From NCBI GenBank assembly GCA_032622095.1, contig CP136068.1, positions 11,515,729 through 11,579,728 on the forward strand: a DNA stretch of 64,000 bases, written 5' to 3'. The notes beneath the pieces are model-generated. The model saw only the letters and a program-made list of their open reading frames with translations, ran no database searches and was not told the origin of the DNA. A program made the position numbers and the translations under genes. The DNA comes from Siphonodentalium dalli (taxonomy: Eukaryota > Mollusca > Scaphopoda > Gadilida > Siphonodentaliidae). Of the stretch, positions 10,069 through 22,277 are shown one piece after another (position 1 is the first letter of the stretch; the number at the start of each line of letters is the position of its first letter).

Positions 10069-10929
10069 ATCTCAATTTGATCTACACTTGTTACACTAAT
10101 GATAGTCTTAGTAATACGTACGAGTTGTTTGACATATTAATATAACAATATAGACATCGTTCATATGAAGGGTGTGAAGACGATTGGTTGCCGACGATGC
10201 TATATTATATGCCAATTGGGTTAACTTGCTAGTTTGACTAGAATGATATCAAGTGGGTATGCCAGTGGCAAAAACCATCAAAATACCGACACAATTAAAT
10301 AAAGGAAACGGGATCATTGGTTAGTCTTTGATTAACAATGTGTGAATGTGAACATGCCCTTAGCAACTGATCTGCAGACTTCGGGAACATATCAAAATGT
10401 CTATTGCGTTTGAGAATGAGAAAGCTTGTTTTCCCAGTTAATTAATAAGGCATTTTAATAATCCATGTTTCCACATTCACATTTCCAGTGCAATTGTTTT
10501 TCAATTGAACCACGCGCCCGACTGTTTGACCGGACATGATTTATATGAACCAGGATCTTTCGAAAATGTTTTGAACTTTCCAGAAATATGTTCGCACCTC
10601 ACAGTCACTGCGAAAAATAAAAACGATTCCGCACGCATCTTTTAGACTGATCTCAACTCATTTCCTCGAGTTTCAAGATATATAAAATAGGCTTCTAATG
10701 GGCATGTACTGTTGCCGACGTTTGTTTTACATGTAGTATATATTTATAATAATCAGACACGAAGTTGTTGGCAGATGGAATGGTTTAGCCTGTCCTTGTA
10801 ATACGAGTCTCAGCTGTCTGGACATCGACGCAATCATGTCTGGTGTTTTGCGCGCCCATGTAGCTTGTGACGTCCTGATGTGCGTCGTGACGTCATGGCG
10901 TCTTGATCGGTTTCCAGAAAGAAATAATT
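10069..10929. other. Unassigned intergenic DNA
   Basis: No repeat family, gene or RNA recognised; only short antisense-type open frames. Confidence 0.4.
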
Positions 10930-11150
10930 CAATATTGTTCATTTATGAACGATTTATTATCAAAATAAAACCAGATAACAATGCAAATTAAGTATATATG
11001 TGGATTTAAATTACAATTGATGCAACCATTTCATATTAGCGCGTGTTCATTTTTTACAATATGTACTTCCGGTATGACGTAACATATTCACGGAAGGACA
11101 GACATCCGAGCCGAAAACATTACTTGCGTCCAGCATGGACTGGCGCAAGT
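10930..11150 (+). repeat. Dispersed repeat B, copy 1, ending in a hairpin
   Basis: From CAATATTGTTCATTTATGAAC to a terminal stem-loop ACTTGCG(11122-11128)...CGCAAGT(11144-11150). The second copy is at 13888-14119. Length and hairpin end suggest a SINE or other small non-autonomous element, but no A/B box was identified. Confidence 0.8.
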
Positions 11151-11151
11151 A

Positions 11152-11344
11152 ACTAGAATGCACTCACTGGAGCTGCCTATACTTGCGCCCATCACACATT
11201 TGGCATGTTGTGTGTCTTGCCAACAACAGTTTGCACCACGGCTGCTGGCCCCTCGTTTGAGAGATCGATATCAAAAATCTAGATATCAAATCTCTGTTCA
11301 TCCATCGCTGAAATAGTTGTGTGTACGGACATAATATCCCTGTT
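11152..11344 (+). repeat. Dispersed repeat A, copy 2
   Basis: Direct copy of 9873-10068, beginning two bases after the terminal hairpin of repeat B. Confidence 0.85.
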
Positions 11345-12714
11345 TTGATGATATGGACCCCAGTTGGCTGCATATTAGGAACGATAACTCTATCCGATCT
11401 AATTACAGGCGAGACATATTGGTAGTGTTTTTTACCTGTTAACCAACTATCAGATTTAGGCCACTCCGATGCATGGTGTATTATCTACATGTATATTACG
11501 TGAGGACCTTGATGGGGATAGCTTCAGTCTTGAATGTTAAAGTGACACACTGCGCTCGCTGAACGAAGTCTCTCCATGTGAACGATGTATTATCTACATG
11601 TATATCACGTGATGACCTCGATGAACGATGGGCAGCTTCCGCCCTGAATATTAAAGGGACAAAATGCACTCAGTATTTGAATATTAAAGGAATTAGTCTG
11701 TCAAAAAAATATTTTTTTTATCGTCATAATACTAATAATATATGTCTAACAGACCCATTTCGCCAAGAAAATTCAAAATCGAGCAGATAGTATTTTTATT
11801 ATTATGATATTAAAAAAAATCGCGGAAATATCCGAAGTCAGTCACGTGAGTGCGATCACATGACCACAACGCGGTCACATGACCGATCATCTGCATCAAC
11901 GCTTACCGATGACAGCGGTGGGTGGAGCTTGAAATAATTCCGCCAATCGCGTAACGAGTTGATAAATTACGCTGGTTAATTACCTAAGCCTTTACGATAA
12001 ATAGCGATTACGGAATAAAACTGTTTGAATGTGCTGAATTATGAACTGGATTTGCTAGAATGTTGGATTATATAACGAATAATGATGGCTAAAATGCACT
12101 TTGAGGCGATAAAAGTTGTTTGAAATGAGATTAATTTATGCAGAAATGCAATGAGCGAGCGGAATATCGTGCGAAACAAATTTAACTGTTTCTGAAAGAA
12201 TACAAGTTAGGCCATATGCCGGTACTTCATTCTTCGTTGTATGGTACCAATTTCGGAGGATAGTTTACACACTAGTGTCATCCCGTTGTGCGCTATATGC
12301 GTACAATTTTAAATACAAATGGGGTGCGATTAAAAAGGTGGTGGTTATTGTACTAGTACATGTATCATGATGGCTTATATTCGTCATAATGATGTTCCTG
12401 TCTGTTTCTTCACACGAAACATTTTGTGTGGAGAAGTGCACGACTGTGAACAGCTTGCTAAAATCCTTCCAGTCAAGATCGATAAGTGAGTAAACAAAAT
12501 AATTCACTCGAATACACAACAGACTGTTGAAACTACAAACATTATTAGTTAGGCTGCAGTTTGGCATAATGACATTTTTGTAATTGAAGGCTAGCCTGGC
12601 ATTGTTTTTCAGTTTGTGTTTGTTGTTCGTTTTATTTTACGTTTTGATGGCACATACTGACTTTCTAGAGAGGAATTTTTTGAATTGTTAGCATAGCAAA
12701 ACTCCAATGATTGC
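11345..12714. other. Intergenic DNA with a ~108-bp tandem duplication
   Basis: GTGTATTATCTACATGTATAT at 11476 recurs as GATGTATTATCTACATGTATA at 11584, with surrounding CACGTGA-type sequence, so roughly 110 bp is duplicated in tandem. TTAAAGTGACAC and TTAAAGGGACA occur here; related TTAAAGTGACAC sequences occur in the palindromic element (35.1-35.5 kb). No gene seen. Confidence 0.45.
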
Positions 12715-12905
12715 CTCTAATAAAGAGCGTTCATGTTTTCGTCGCGGTGTAGACAATAAAGAGCGTTCTCAATTATAAGCGTGCTTTATTTCGATTTGTC
12801 ATGGGTGATTTTGTATGTGGTATTGTGACAATTAAATATAAAGAGCGTCCATGCTTCCGTCTCCCAAAAGCGGTAGACAATAAAGAGCGTTCTAAATTAC
12901 GCACT
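12715..12905 (+). repeat. Cluster of AATAAAGAGCGTTC motifs
   Basis: AATAAAGAGCGTTC or a one-base variant occurs four times (about 12719, 12757, 12837, 12878), twice preceded by GTAGAC. The same word appears in unrelated repeats elsewhere in the window. It contains the polyadenylation hexamer AATAAA. Confidence 0.7.
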
Positions 12906-13887
12906 GTGTTGTCATTTTGGAGGTACTAAATAATGGATCGCTAGCCCGCCCACAACTGAACACACTACATCTACTAGGCATCTTGGAATATGTGGCGATG
13001 ACAGATACTCGGGATATTTATATCGAAAGTAAAACAACAAACAAACACAAAACAAAAGCGCCTAAATAGAGTTAACATTATTCAGCCCAGTGTTTATATA
13101 AATTTGGGCGCTTCTTATATAAGTATGACCAGAGAGATAATGTTCTTTCTATTCACTTTGTGGCATTTTAGAGTGCAAACAAGTTCGCGAATGACACTGA
13201 TGAATAGTCGCTGAGTGATTACAAATCACCGAGTGAATACGCGAGACAATCAAAGCACTAATAATGCCATCTATTCACCAAAACAGACACGTGCCGGCAT
13301 GTTATTAATGGCTACAAAAACAACAACCAGTCTAGGCGCTATTAATTACTGTATTCACAGAATTATTGTCTTCTATTCCAGATAAACGGCCAAAGCGTAA
13401 CGTAATCTGTACACCACACGCGCACATACGACTCCGCATTTTAGTATCGGCTGACTTACGATTACGTCATCGTAGTCTGCATAATAAACTCCGGCTCCGA
13501 ATCTGTGTTTTTAATTTGCTCCCCACAAGTACGTCACTCGTAGTTTAGTCACGGAAATCTCCGAATACCGGTGGTGGTATTATTTATTTATTTTACGGGT
13601 TATTTATTATGCGATCGGAATGGGACTTGGATCATTTTAATCACAACAGGGAGGGCTTTCCGATTGCGTTTTGTAGTTTCTAGACCGAATAAATCCTTTA
13701 AAGGGACATGAATAAACACTAGTGTTTATTTTCCAGACACACTTTATAAACACTATTTATTATTATGAAAAATAATCACGGGGGATGATTGTTAAAGTCT
13801 TGGATGGTAATTTGGCGCCTATAAAAATTACTAATTTTTTTGAAATTTTTGAAGTTTTTAAAAATTTTGAACTTTTTTAACTTTTTC
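12906..13887. other. Unassigned intergenic DNA
   Basis: No gene or defined repeat. The stretch 13825-13885 is a low-complexity TTTTTGAAxTTTT run. Confidence 0.4.
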
Positions 13888-14119
13888 AATATTGTTCATT
13901 TATGAACGATTTATTACCAAAATAAAACCAGATAACAATGCAAATTAAGTATATATGTGGATTTAAATTACAATTGATGCAACCATTTCATATTAGCGCG
14001 TGTTCATTTTTTTACAATATGTACTTCCGGTTTGACGTAACATGTTCGCGGAAGGACAGACAACAGACAAAGATCCGAACCGAAAACATTACTTGCGTCC
14101 AGCATGGACTGGCGCAAGT
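13888..14119 (+). repeat. Dispersed repeat B, copy 2
   Basis: Closely matches 10930-11150, with a small insertion (CAACAGACAAAG) near 14063 and the same terminal ACTTGCG...CGCAAGT hairpin. Confidence 0.8.
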
Positions 14120-14199
14120 AATTATATAAAAATTATATAAAAATTATATGACGTCATAATTCACATGCATTTAGGTAAAAAGCACCCTTGGTGGTTGCT

Positions 14200-14672
14200 A
14201 TAATAACCAAGTGAGTCACAATTTGCTACATTTTCGGATAACGCAGAGAATAATGTTATATATATAATGTTATAATGATATATGTAAAAAAATAACTTTT
14301 TACCAATTTGGTTGCCATTTTGGAAGCCATATTGAGCAATTTGGTCTATAAACACCGTAGTGTGACACATTTAAGATAGACCAATACAATAAACACCTTT
14401 CAATCCAAAGATAGTTACATATTACTAGAAAAAATGGTCCAAACCTGAAAAGTAAATTTTTCCCGATATTTATGTCAAGTTTTTGAGAGAAAAGTCCAAT
14501 ATTTTTGGTGATGTCAGTGGTGACAACAGTAACAATTAACCATGGTGCAGCAGACATGTTAGTATTCAATGTATAGAAGGCATAATAGCCAATTTTGTAC
14601 ATCAACCACAACTTGTAAGCGATTGCAGGACACCCATGGGCAATATTTACCATTTTCCATATTTTGGCGGCC
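14200..14672 (+). repeat. Dispersed repeat C, copy 1
   Basis: Starts TATAATAACCAAGTGAGTCACA. Clearly related (diverged) to 29148-29546 and its duplicate 45270-45668, sharing CACAATTTGCTACATTTTCGG, AATAAACACCTTTCA and CACAACTTGTAAGCGATTG. Non-coding. Confidence 0.75.
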
Positions 14673-15784
14673 ATTTTGAGCCAAAGTAAGAATTTTGGTT
14701 CCAGTCAGTTAGAATATTCATAGGTAATGGTATGCCTCACTTAATTGCAACCTTCTGTTCATTTCTTGTTGAAATATGACTAGAATCCCAGTTGTGATTT
14801 TTTGTGAAATTTTATACCGTGTTCTGTAAAATCGAATTTTTGAGGGATCACAATAGGATAGGACCACAATAATTGCATATTGAATTGCTCCAATGATCAG
14901 TTAATATATAAAATACAAAATAAAGTCATATTACTCAACCAGTTCCAAACAGCATGAACTGATCTAGAAGATATTTGTGAAAAAATGTCATATTTTCAAC
15001 TTCCGGCGACCATTTTGGTGGCCATCTTGGATGGTGAGTTTCAATTTTGGCCCCAAATAGTGTCATTATGTCTTAGCTTCATGAAAATATATACAATTTA
15101 CTAGATTAGTCATGTGAATTTGCAAAAAATTCCAAGTAACTGATTTTACGTCTGGGAAAACATTGGGGGGTATACTTTTTGGGGCGCTATAAAAAAAATT
15201 GCTCAAGGCTGACAGATGGCCAGCCGATAAAATCTTGATGTCGGATACCTGAATTTACAAAATCCGCAGAGAAAAAAACGCATTCGTATATTCCGGGGGT
15301 TTGGCGACCGGACTGCTTGAAAGTTCAAGTGAAATTGAATATTTTGACATTTTTGTACCTGTCAACCTGCGGCAGCCCTCTTCTCCTTGTCTGCATAGAC
15401 GATGACTGATATGTGGTATAAGCCTGCACTCCCGCCGTGCCACATCTCCACCAATGTGGCCTCGTTTTTGTTAGTCCAAGAAGTTTGTGAACTTTGCGCC
15501 ATTTTAGAATTTTTTTCTTTTCGTGAAATTTACAACATGACCAGTGCGACAATGGTCATGTGACAGCTACGATCGCGCTCGTTGCCAAGGTCACGCCACG
15601 ATTTTCCTGGTAAAAATCAAACAGTGCTTGATCGCTACGATTTGGCTACGATATTGTCGTGGGCATGCGCATTGGATGCTCCATCTGCGATTTTCCCCAC
15701 TTACGATTTTAATCGCAGCGTGTGCGTACGTGGCACGAACTCTGCATGGAGCTTGCAAAATGCTAAGTACATGTAACTATTTTT
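14673..15784. other. Unassigned, probably continuation of repeat C-type DNA
   Basis: Contains further 'CCATTTTGGxGGCCAT' motifs (15010-15035) like those in repeat C. No gene seen; the open frames at 15255-15786 overlap on both strands without domains. Confidence 0.35.
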
Positions 15785-16115
15785 GAACAACCCGCCCTAA
15801 GGCGCCCTTAATTCGGTATTTTCAAACCGGTACCTTAAATCCACTTCGCGGTTTGCGCTCCAAAATACACCTATTAAATAATATTCACTTGTGAAATGTT
15901 TCCTGTATCGAAATAGGTCGATAAATACATGTCACAAAAAGATGCATTGAAGTCATAACAAATACAACATTTACCACGATGTTTGTGTCCCAACCAAAAA
16001 TATGCTATATACACGGAGCGTTCCAGAAATGTCCGATATGTCAGAAATAAAGAGCGTTCGTTTCATTTCTGAGCGAAATTTTTTAAACACCAAATAATGA
16101 CAATGTTGAGAATGT
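15785..16115 (+). repeat. Dispersed repeat D, copy 1
   Basis: Shares about 310 bp with 25628-25945: AATTCGGTATTTTC, CCGGTACCTTAAATCCACTT, TGCGCTCCAAAATACACCTA, GTATCGAAATAGGTCGATAAA, GTCCCAACCAAAAAT and AATAAAGAGCGTTCGTTTCA. The order of a TATA-like CTATATACAC, GGAGCGTTCC and AATAAA would fit a small LTR, but no internal partner was found. Confidence 0.75.
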
Positions 16116-16342
16116 TGCAGTACCAAATAATGATGGAAGGACCCGTGGGTGGTCACAAGAAGAAGAGGAGGAAATATCCAGATATTTCAAAAGATTTATA
16201 CAAAAGAAAAACCCGCCCTACTCCAGAGGAATGTTATAAGGTGATTCCGAAGAGTAGGGAGATGGGTGGTGTATTGCAATATCGCAAAAAAGATGTGCTC
16301 AAAAAGAAGTTATTCAGGATTATTGATAGACTCAATAAATAG
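16097..16342 (+). CDS. Hypothetical basic 81-aa protein or exon remnant
   Basis: An open frame at the 3' edge of repeat D ending at TAG. It is unusually basic and not low complexity: HKKKRRKYPDISKDLYKRK, TPEECYKVIPKSREMGG, YRKKDVLKKKLFRIIDRLNK. I do not recognise the family. The Lys/Arg-rich start would suit a nuclear or nucleic-acid-binding peptide, but this is speculation. The first ~13 codons overlap the repeat and may not be real. Alternatives are a chance open frame or the last piece of a degraded transposon gene. No promoter or splice site was identified. Confidence 0.3.
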   Translation: MTMLRMLQYQIMMEGPVGGHKKKRRKYPDISKDLYKRKTRPTPEECYKVIPKSREMGGVLQYRKKDVLKKKLFRIIDRLNK

Positions 16343-16700
16343 GCACACCCAATGGGTGATGACAACGGAGCCGTGCATGTATTGGTAACTTTAGCCAGAA
16401 TGTCCTCTGACTCACTCCACACAATTGTTTTTGTGGGACTTTTACCCACACCTCACAAGGTGCAGAATTTCAACTCTTATTTATGGACAATAACGCACCT
16501 TTTTAGCAATAACGAACACATCATTTATAAAGTTGGATATATTCTGAATCCATTGATACGAAATTTAACTTGAAACTTATTAATTTCAGTCCTAACTGAC
16601 AAGTTAAACACGAGCCTCGAGTGGTGTACATTTGTTCACCTTTTCCACACTAAGTTGAACTCTGCATTATGCCATTATTTTATTACTGCCGGAATCAGCC

Positions 16701-17980
16701 CACTGGGGGAAAACTGTTTCACCATAATCGATTATATCGCCCTTCCGGTTCCGTCTCTATCGAATTAAGTTCCGACTCTTTCGCGATTTCTAAAACATAT
16801 TTTCAAAGTTTTGACCGCTGTTTATAGACTGAATGTCAAAACAGAATGTATTCTCCAATAACAATCGACAGATCATGTCTTTATACGTGTTTATTGGTGA
16901 CAGTAATGCAAAATCGGCTGCATGTTGTGCACAGTTAGAGACTTAGTGCATTTGGGTGCATTTCCCATGCAAATTAAGCAGCACTTTGATGCTCAGATTA
17001 TCGGCCTTGTCAACTTTAAATTGGACTGAAACTTGTCAAATTTTATGGTTGAACAATAGATAATTATAACACAATACCTCCCGACGGTTCCCCGCCGTAC
17101 AAGTCCTTCAAATTAGTGCCTCAAAAAGCAACAAAAGGTTCCGATTCTATTGTGATGTTTATGTTCACGATCGGTTCTTTCGTTCCTGTTTACAGTACAT
17201 TCATATTCGATCAGATTATCTGATTATACATCTATAGTTGCCCAATGACAATACATGGTCATATATGGTTTAAAATGTAGCCATAGTAAATCAATAGATG
17301 AGTTTTAGCGGTCCCAAACGATCATAGGTCAAATATTAAAGATGATCGACCGATAATCTTTAATATCCAACCTATGATGCTTTGGGACTACTGAAAACCT
17401 CATATTGGTGTTGCTGTGACTATAGTTTGAACCATATATGGTAATATGGAAACTAGAAACACAAATGAACTATCTGGTCGAATATAATATTGCATTAAAT
17501 AGGGGGGCGAAAGAACCGATCGTGAACATAAAAATCACATTAGAATCGGAACATTGCGTTGCTTCTTATGATGGATTAATTTGAGGGTCTTTTACTGTGA
17601 GGAGCCATCGAGAGCTGTGCTGTAATCGTCTCCTGATGTTCGATCATACAAGAAGACACATTTCAGTCTAATTAAAAGGTAAAAAGGCCGATAAAAGGAG
17701 CATCAAAATGCTGCTTAATTTACAAAGGAAATGCACACAAACACATTACGCTTCAAAAAATAGCCGACTTCGCATTATTATCACCAATAATTACGCACAA
17801 AGACACAATCTAGCGATAGTTTTTGTAAAATACGTTCTGTTTTAACATTTAGTGTATAAATGGAGGTCAAAACTTTGAAAACATTTGTTTCAAGTCGCGA
17901 AAGAGACGGGACTTAATTCGATAGAGACGGAACCCGATAGGCGATAGAATCGATTCTTGTGAAACAGTTTCCCCCCAGTG
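16701..17980. mobile_element. 1,280-bp foldback element with CACTGGGGG termini
   Basis: Begins CACTGGGGGAAAACTG and ends CAGTTTCCCCCCAGTG, flanked by the 5-bp duplication CAGCC (16696-16700 and 17981-17985). Inverted similarity continues inward almost to the centre at about 17345 (AATATTAAAGAT / ATCTTTAATATC), so the whole element is an imperfect palindrome with arms of roughly 600 bp diverged by perhaps a quarter. Matched arm pieces include ATCGAATTAAGT / ACTTAATTCGAT and AGCAGCATTTTGATGC-type sequences. No ORF. A 5-bp duplication with CAC termini is seen in Transib and some other DDE transposons; the superfamily is undecided. Confidence 0.8.
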
Positions 17981-17985
17981 CAGCC

Positions 17986-18369
17986 GGAATTATTGAAAAC
18001 ACACATTTTTAGCTTGCTGTGTCTGGTAATTAGAATACTTTTCCATATCAAATCTGTAGAGTGTAACCGGTAGTTATCCATCTTTACAATGGGTCAGATA
18101 GTTTTAGCATTATCTCAAAGTTGACAGATAACTCATCGTACTATTCGATGTGCTGCCGATGTCGTGGATTTTTGAAAACTGCAAGAAAAGGCCTACTCAG
18201 TGTACTCACTTAAGCACCAGTTAATTAAAGGGGCATGAGTCAGAGGAAATGCAGGCTATAGTAACTTCATATAGTGATTCAGACATGATAGTGACAGGCA
18301 GCTTTTTGGTCGATTTTTATAAAAAAAAACGGCCTATGGTTTGACGATGGTCGGTGGGCCGTCTGACCG
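17986..18369. other. Unassigned DNA between foldback element and satellite
   Basis: No gene or defined repeat recognised. Confidence 0.35.
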
Positions 18370-19385
18370 TATACAGATCTCCGATAGCACGATAACTCAA
18401 TGAAATGGTGACCGATTTCATTCATATTTGGTATGCGAGTCTCTTGGAACAATATCTCGGACGAGTTCGAAAAACAGGTTTGTCATAATTTTTTGCCGGA
18501 GTTATCGGTCTTAGTTTGTCTATTGTTAGAATTGTTATCACCGATAGCACGATAACTCAAGGAAATGGTAACCGATTTCATTCATATTTGGTATATGAGT
18601 CTCTTGGAACAATATCTCGGATGGGTTCGAACAATAGGTTTGTCCGAATTTTTTTCCCGGAATTATGGGTCTTACTTTGTCTATATTTAGAATTTTTATC
18701 ACCGATAGCGCGATAACTCAATGAAATGGTGACCGATTTCATTCATATTTGGTATGCGAGTCTCTCGGAACAATATCTCGGACGAGTTCGAAAAACAGGT
18801 TTGTCATACTTTTTTTGCCGGAACTATCGGTCTTAGTTTGTCTATTGTTAGAATGTTTATCACTAATAGCGCGATAACTCAAGGAAATGGTAACCAATTT
18901 CATTCATATTTGGTATATGAGTCTCTTGGAACAATATCTCGGATGAGTTCGAACAATAGGTTTGTCCGAATTTTTTTCCCGGAGTTATGGGTCTTAGTTT
19001 GTCTATATTTACAATATTTATCACGATAGCGCGATAACTCAAGGAAATTGTAACCGTTTTCATTCATATTTGGTATATGAGTCTCTTGGAACAATATCTC
19101 GGACGAGTTCGAAAAAACAGATTTATCCGAAATTTGTTCCCGGAGTTATGGGTCTTTGTTTGTCGCGCGATAACTCAAGGAAATGGTAACCGATTTCATT
19201 CATACAGTGTATTTGGTATATGAGTCTCTTGCAACAATATCTCGGACGAGTTCGAAAAACAGGTTTGTCAGAATTCTTTTTCCCGGAGTTATGGGTCTTA
19301 GTTTGTCTATTTTTAGAATTTTTATCACTGATAGCACGATAACTCAAGGAAATGGTAACCGATTTCATTCATATTTGGTATATGA
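18370..19385 (+). repeat. 160-bp satellite, about six copies
   Basis: Unit contains GCGATAACTCAAGGAAATGG, CATTCATATTTGGTATATGAG, ACAATATCTCGGACGAGTTCG and GGAGTTATGGGTCTTAGTTTG. Units start near 18381, 18541, 18702, 18863, 19022, a shortened one near 19163, and a last partial one near 19326. Alternate units share variants (GGTATGCGAG versus GGTATATGAG), suggesting a 320-bp higher-order duplication at the start. Small ORFs inside repeat each other and are not genes. Confidence 0.9.
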
Positions 19386-20609
19386 GCCACTATTTCATGC
19401 AAACAAAACTCGATTCAAGCCATCTTCGACGAGCGTCTACCTCTTGTTCTATTTTGCAAGGTGTTTTTTTTTTACATCGCCACCTTTTGACCATAAATTT
19501 TTAGCCCCCCGCCCAACGTCTTGTGAAAAAAAACAATGCCCCACCCCTGGCGAGCCATATATTTTTTGTATTTCTTTATACATTTTTCACATTGATTGAT
19601 TTTTAACATATAATTTTTGTTTATATTTTCAGCAGTAGTGCCAAATGTGATTTTAATTTTTTCTGTTAAGGCCATTAAAAATTGAAGTCTGGGTTCACGG
19701 GCCCCGCCCACATCACTAAAAGTCCGCCGCATCAAAACTATTTATCGCAATCTCAAATTTGTTTTTGTTTTCCCTCCATGCGCTAGTGATAGGGACTTAT
19801 GTTTGCATCACCGGTCACATTTTTAAGAGAACCGCCACCGGGGACCGGTCATATTTCTAACAGCACTGGTTATATTTACTTTCGTTGACAAAGCACATGG
19901 TCGAGATTATCGTTTGTTTATTTTTCCGCAATTTTGGACTAATTAAAATGGGAAAATGAGTTTGTTTTCTGTGTGCATTACGTCAAGGATCACAGTTTTC
20001 CTGCAGTGGGGTGTATATGGACGATTAACTGAAGGAACATCTGTTAGTGAACATTATGAGACAATAAAATGCAATAAATCTGATCACTGCTGATGATTTT
20101 GGCGAAATCCCGAAAATTCCAAACGATTTGAAAGAAATGTTTTTATAGCAATTGTGGGATACCAGTTATCTTTTTGTTAATTAAAAAATAAAAATGAAGT
20201 TATTCACAAATACTTTCTTCTTCTTGAAGTTATTGCCAATGAATTTAACCAATTTATCAGAACTGTCACTTTGACACCAAATGCACAGACATGTACCCAC
20301 ATCAGCAGCGATCAGTACAAACGTATAATGGTACAAACCGGTATATAGGATTCTTGTGGAACACTAGAAAAATAACTTCAGTGTCACTGAAAATTGCTCC
20401 CGATGGTGGATATTCATGGGCATTGCAGTAAATAAATACATGCAGAGCAATTTATGGCACTGCTACATTTGAATCAGCTTTCTCATAATTCCTAATTCAA
20501 TGTCAGAAGTTTTTTGTAATTTGAGTGGTGTGTGTTTCTCTACATGTGTGGTTCATTGTACACTTCTGATATTTGGTGGGAGACATTGAGCAGTTCTGAC
20601 TTTTATAAA
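19386..20609. other. Unassigned DNA with a possible coding relic
   Basis: A minus-strand frame at 19472-19735 starts MMRRTFSDVGGAREPRLQF and has 87 codons; I recognise no family and treat it as doubtful. The rest, including CCGGTCA repeats at 19810-19855, shows no gene. Confidence 0.3.
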
Positions 20610-20820
20610 TCATATCCCTCACCCTATCATGAATAGAACCAGACAAAACTCATGCTATGCCTTTCCTCAATAGCCATTTAGAGCCATGCTTTGAGAATTG
20701 GGGCAACAGAGGAGTCAGAATAATCCCAAGTATATTACCTGGAATCATGAAAAAAGATTATTAAATTTTGAGGTATAATAGTAGCCTGTCATTTGTAAAA
20801 ACAAAATGGGTTTCGTAAAT
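20610..20820 (+). repeat. Left inverted terminal repeat of DIRS-like element
   Basis: About 211 bp, inverted relative to 23685-23931; similarity stops sharply inward after TTTCGTAAAT. Confidence 0.75.
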
Positions 20821-21240
20821 TTTTTTGGGGATTTTTGGCAACATATATTTTTTAAAACTCATATACTGGAGGCATTGGAAACCAATATTGACAAGCTTCT
20901 TGTCGCTCAGTTGCCTCACAAATCGTGTTACCATAGCAACGGTATGTGATTTATGAGAATTCAGAAAAATGACCATATTTGAAGTATATTAGTGATATCG
21001 GTGGACTTATTGGTGATATAGTTATATAATAATATGTATATGTATGTATTCTCCATGAAGGACCACAAGTGCTTATCTGAATGGTCAAGGTCACTGCAAG
21101 GTCAGGTCATTGTCAAAAATTGCTGTTTTATCACTTTACTTCCTATTATTTGTGTTTATGATGAACCTATCTCAATTTGTTGCGTCATATTGGTCTTGTG
21201 TTAGATGCTGGAGATCATCACCTTTATTTTGAGCTATATG
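20821..21240 (-). other. Interior of DIRS-like element without coding content
   Basis: Where RNase H and recombinase genes would be expected there is only non-coding sequence, including AAGGTCACTGCAAGGTCAGGTCA near 21090, so the coding region has been deleted or replaced. Confidence 0.4.
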
Positions 21241-22277
21241 TCATATCCGTTGGGTGATTATTACTAGTGTGATCGATTTTATAAAACATGTGACCGGGGC
21301 AATATGCCAACCCCTACAATGAGACATTGTTACTAATAAACAATGGCCACACCATTTGTGTGACAGTTGAGGACAAAATTGTTTAAGATCCTTTAAGGTT
21401 CTTAACAAAGTCACCTGATCTTTCACCAAGTTTTGGCGGGATGCAATCCAATCGTATATGTAGGCACTCAGACGTAGACCTTGTGGTCTTAAGTGGGCAA
21501 CCACGCATGAAACCACTTTGGTGTACACCCTGGGTGCGCTCGTTGTCCCGAAACAAAGAGCTCGCCATTGATAACATTGATTTCCCACGCAAAATCGAAA
21601 AAAAATTTGGTGTTGTTCCCATACTTTCAGATGGAAATAAGCATGACGAATATCTATCGTAATCCCCCAATCTCCTGGACGAATCATGTCCATCGTCTTT
21701 CTCAATGTTGCCATTTGAAAATGTTTGGGTTGGATGTACTGGTTGAGAGGTCGCAGGTTTATGACAGGTCTCATCTCGCTGTTTTTTCTTTCTTTGATAT
21801 AAGAAATAGCGTACGATAAAAACCTTCGTGTTTTTGCAGATCCGGCACTTTTACGATTGCTTCTAGCTTTAAAAGCTTTTCTATTTATGAATTTAGCAAT
21901 TCCGATTTGACTGTTGGTAATCTTGTTACCTTGATGCCCTGAAATTTCGGCATCGTCTGAAATTCTAATCGGTAACCGCTTTGTATTGTACTCAAGATCC
22001 ATTGATCTTTCGTTATTTTGTCCCACTCTTTGTGGAATTTTGAAAAGTGACCTCCCACCGGTACATCCGGACAAGCATTTATTATAAATTTTATAATAGC
22101 TGTACTCACCGAGTCATCTCTTCCCTCCTCTGGTATTCTTACCCCGGGAATATCCTCTGTTTGGGTATCCTCCTCTGTTTGGGATCCGAAAAGAATCCAA
22201 AGGTAATTTGTACTGCATCGACTTCTCAGCCGGTTGCTTCTTGTTGAAGGCAGCATTACTCGCCGGTGCTCTAGCAT
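21241..22277 (-). pseudogene. DIRS-type reverse transcriptase, frameshifted and truncated
   Basis: The frame from 22277 overlaps the gag end and encodes CPDVPVGGHFSKFHKEW and DQWILSTIQSGYRLEF, the typical pre-RT segment of DIRS pol. A frameshift near 21890 moves reading to the 22074-21241 frame: RPVINLRPLNQYI, ITIDIRHAYFHLKV (motif A Asp present), RALCFGTTSAPRVYTKVV and SAYIYDWI. The last is motif C, where the family has a DD pair; the first Asp is replaced by Tyr, so the active site is broken. Coding fades after about 21300, before RNase H. In a working element this enzyme makes the cDNA used for circular intermediates. Gag and pol overlap in different frames, as is common in the group. Confidence 0.85.

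Noticed and set aside
11122-11156. Helitron 3' end (hairpin followed by CTAG)
   Set aside because: The other copy of repeat B (to 14119) has the hairpin but no CTRR, and ACTAG belongs to the start of repeat A, which occurs at 9873 without the hairpin.
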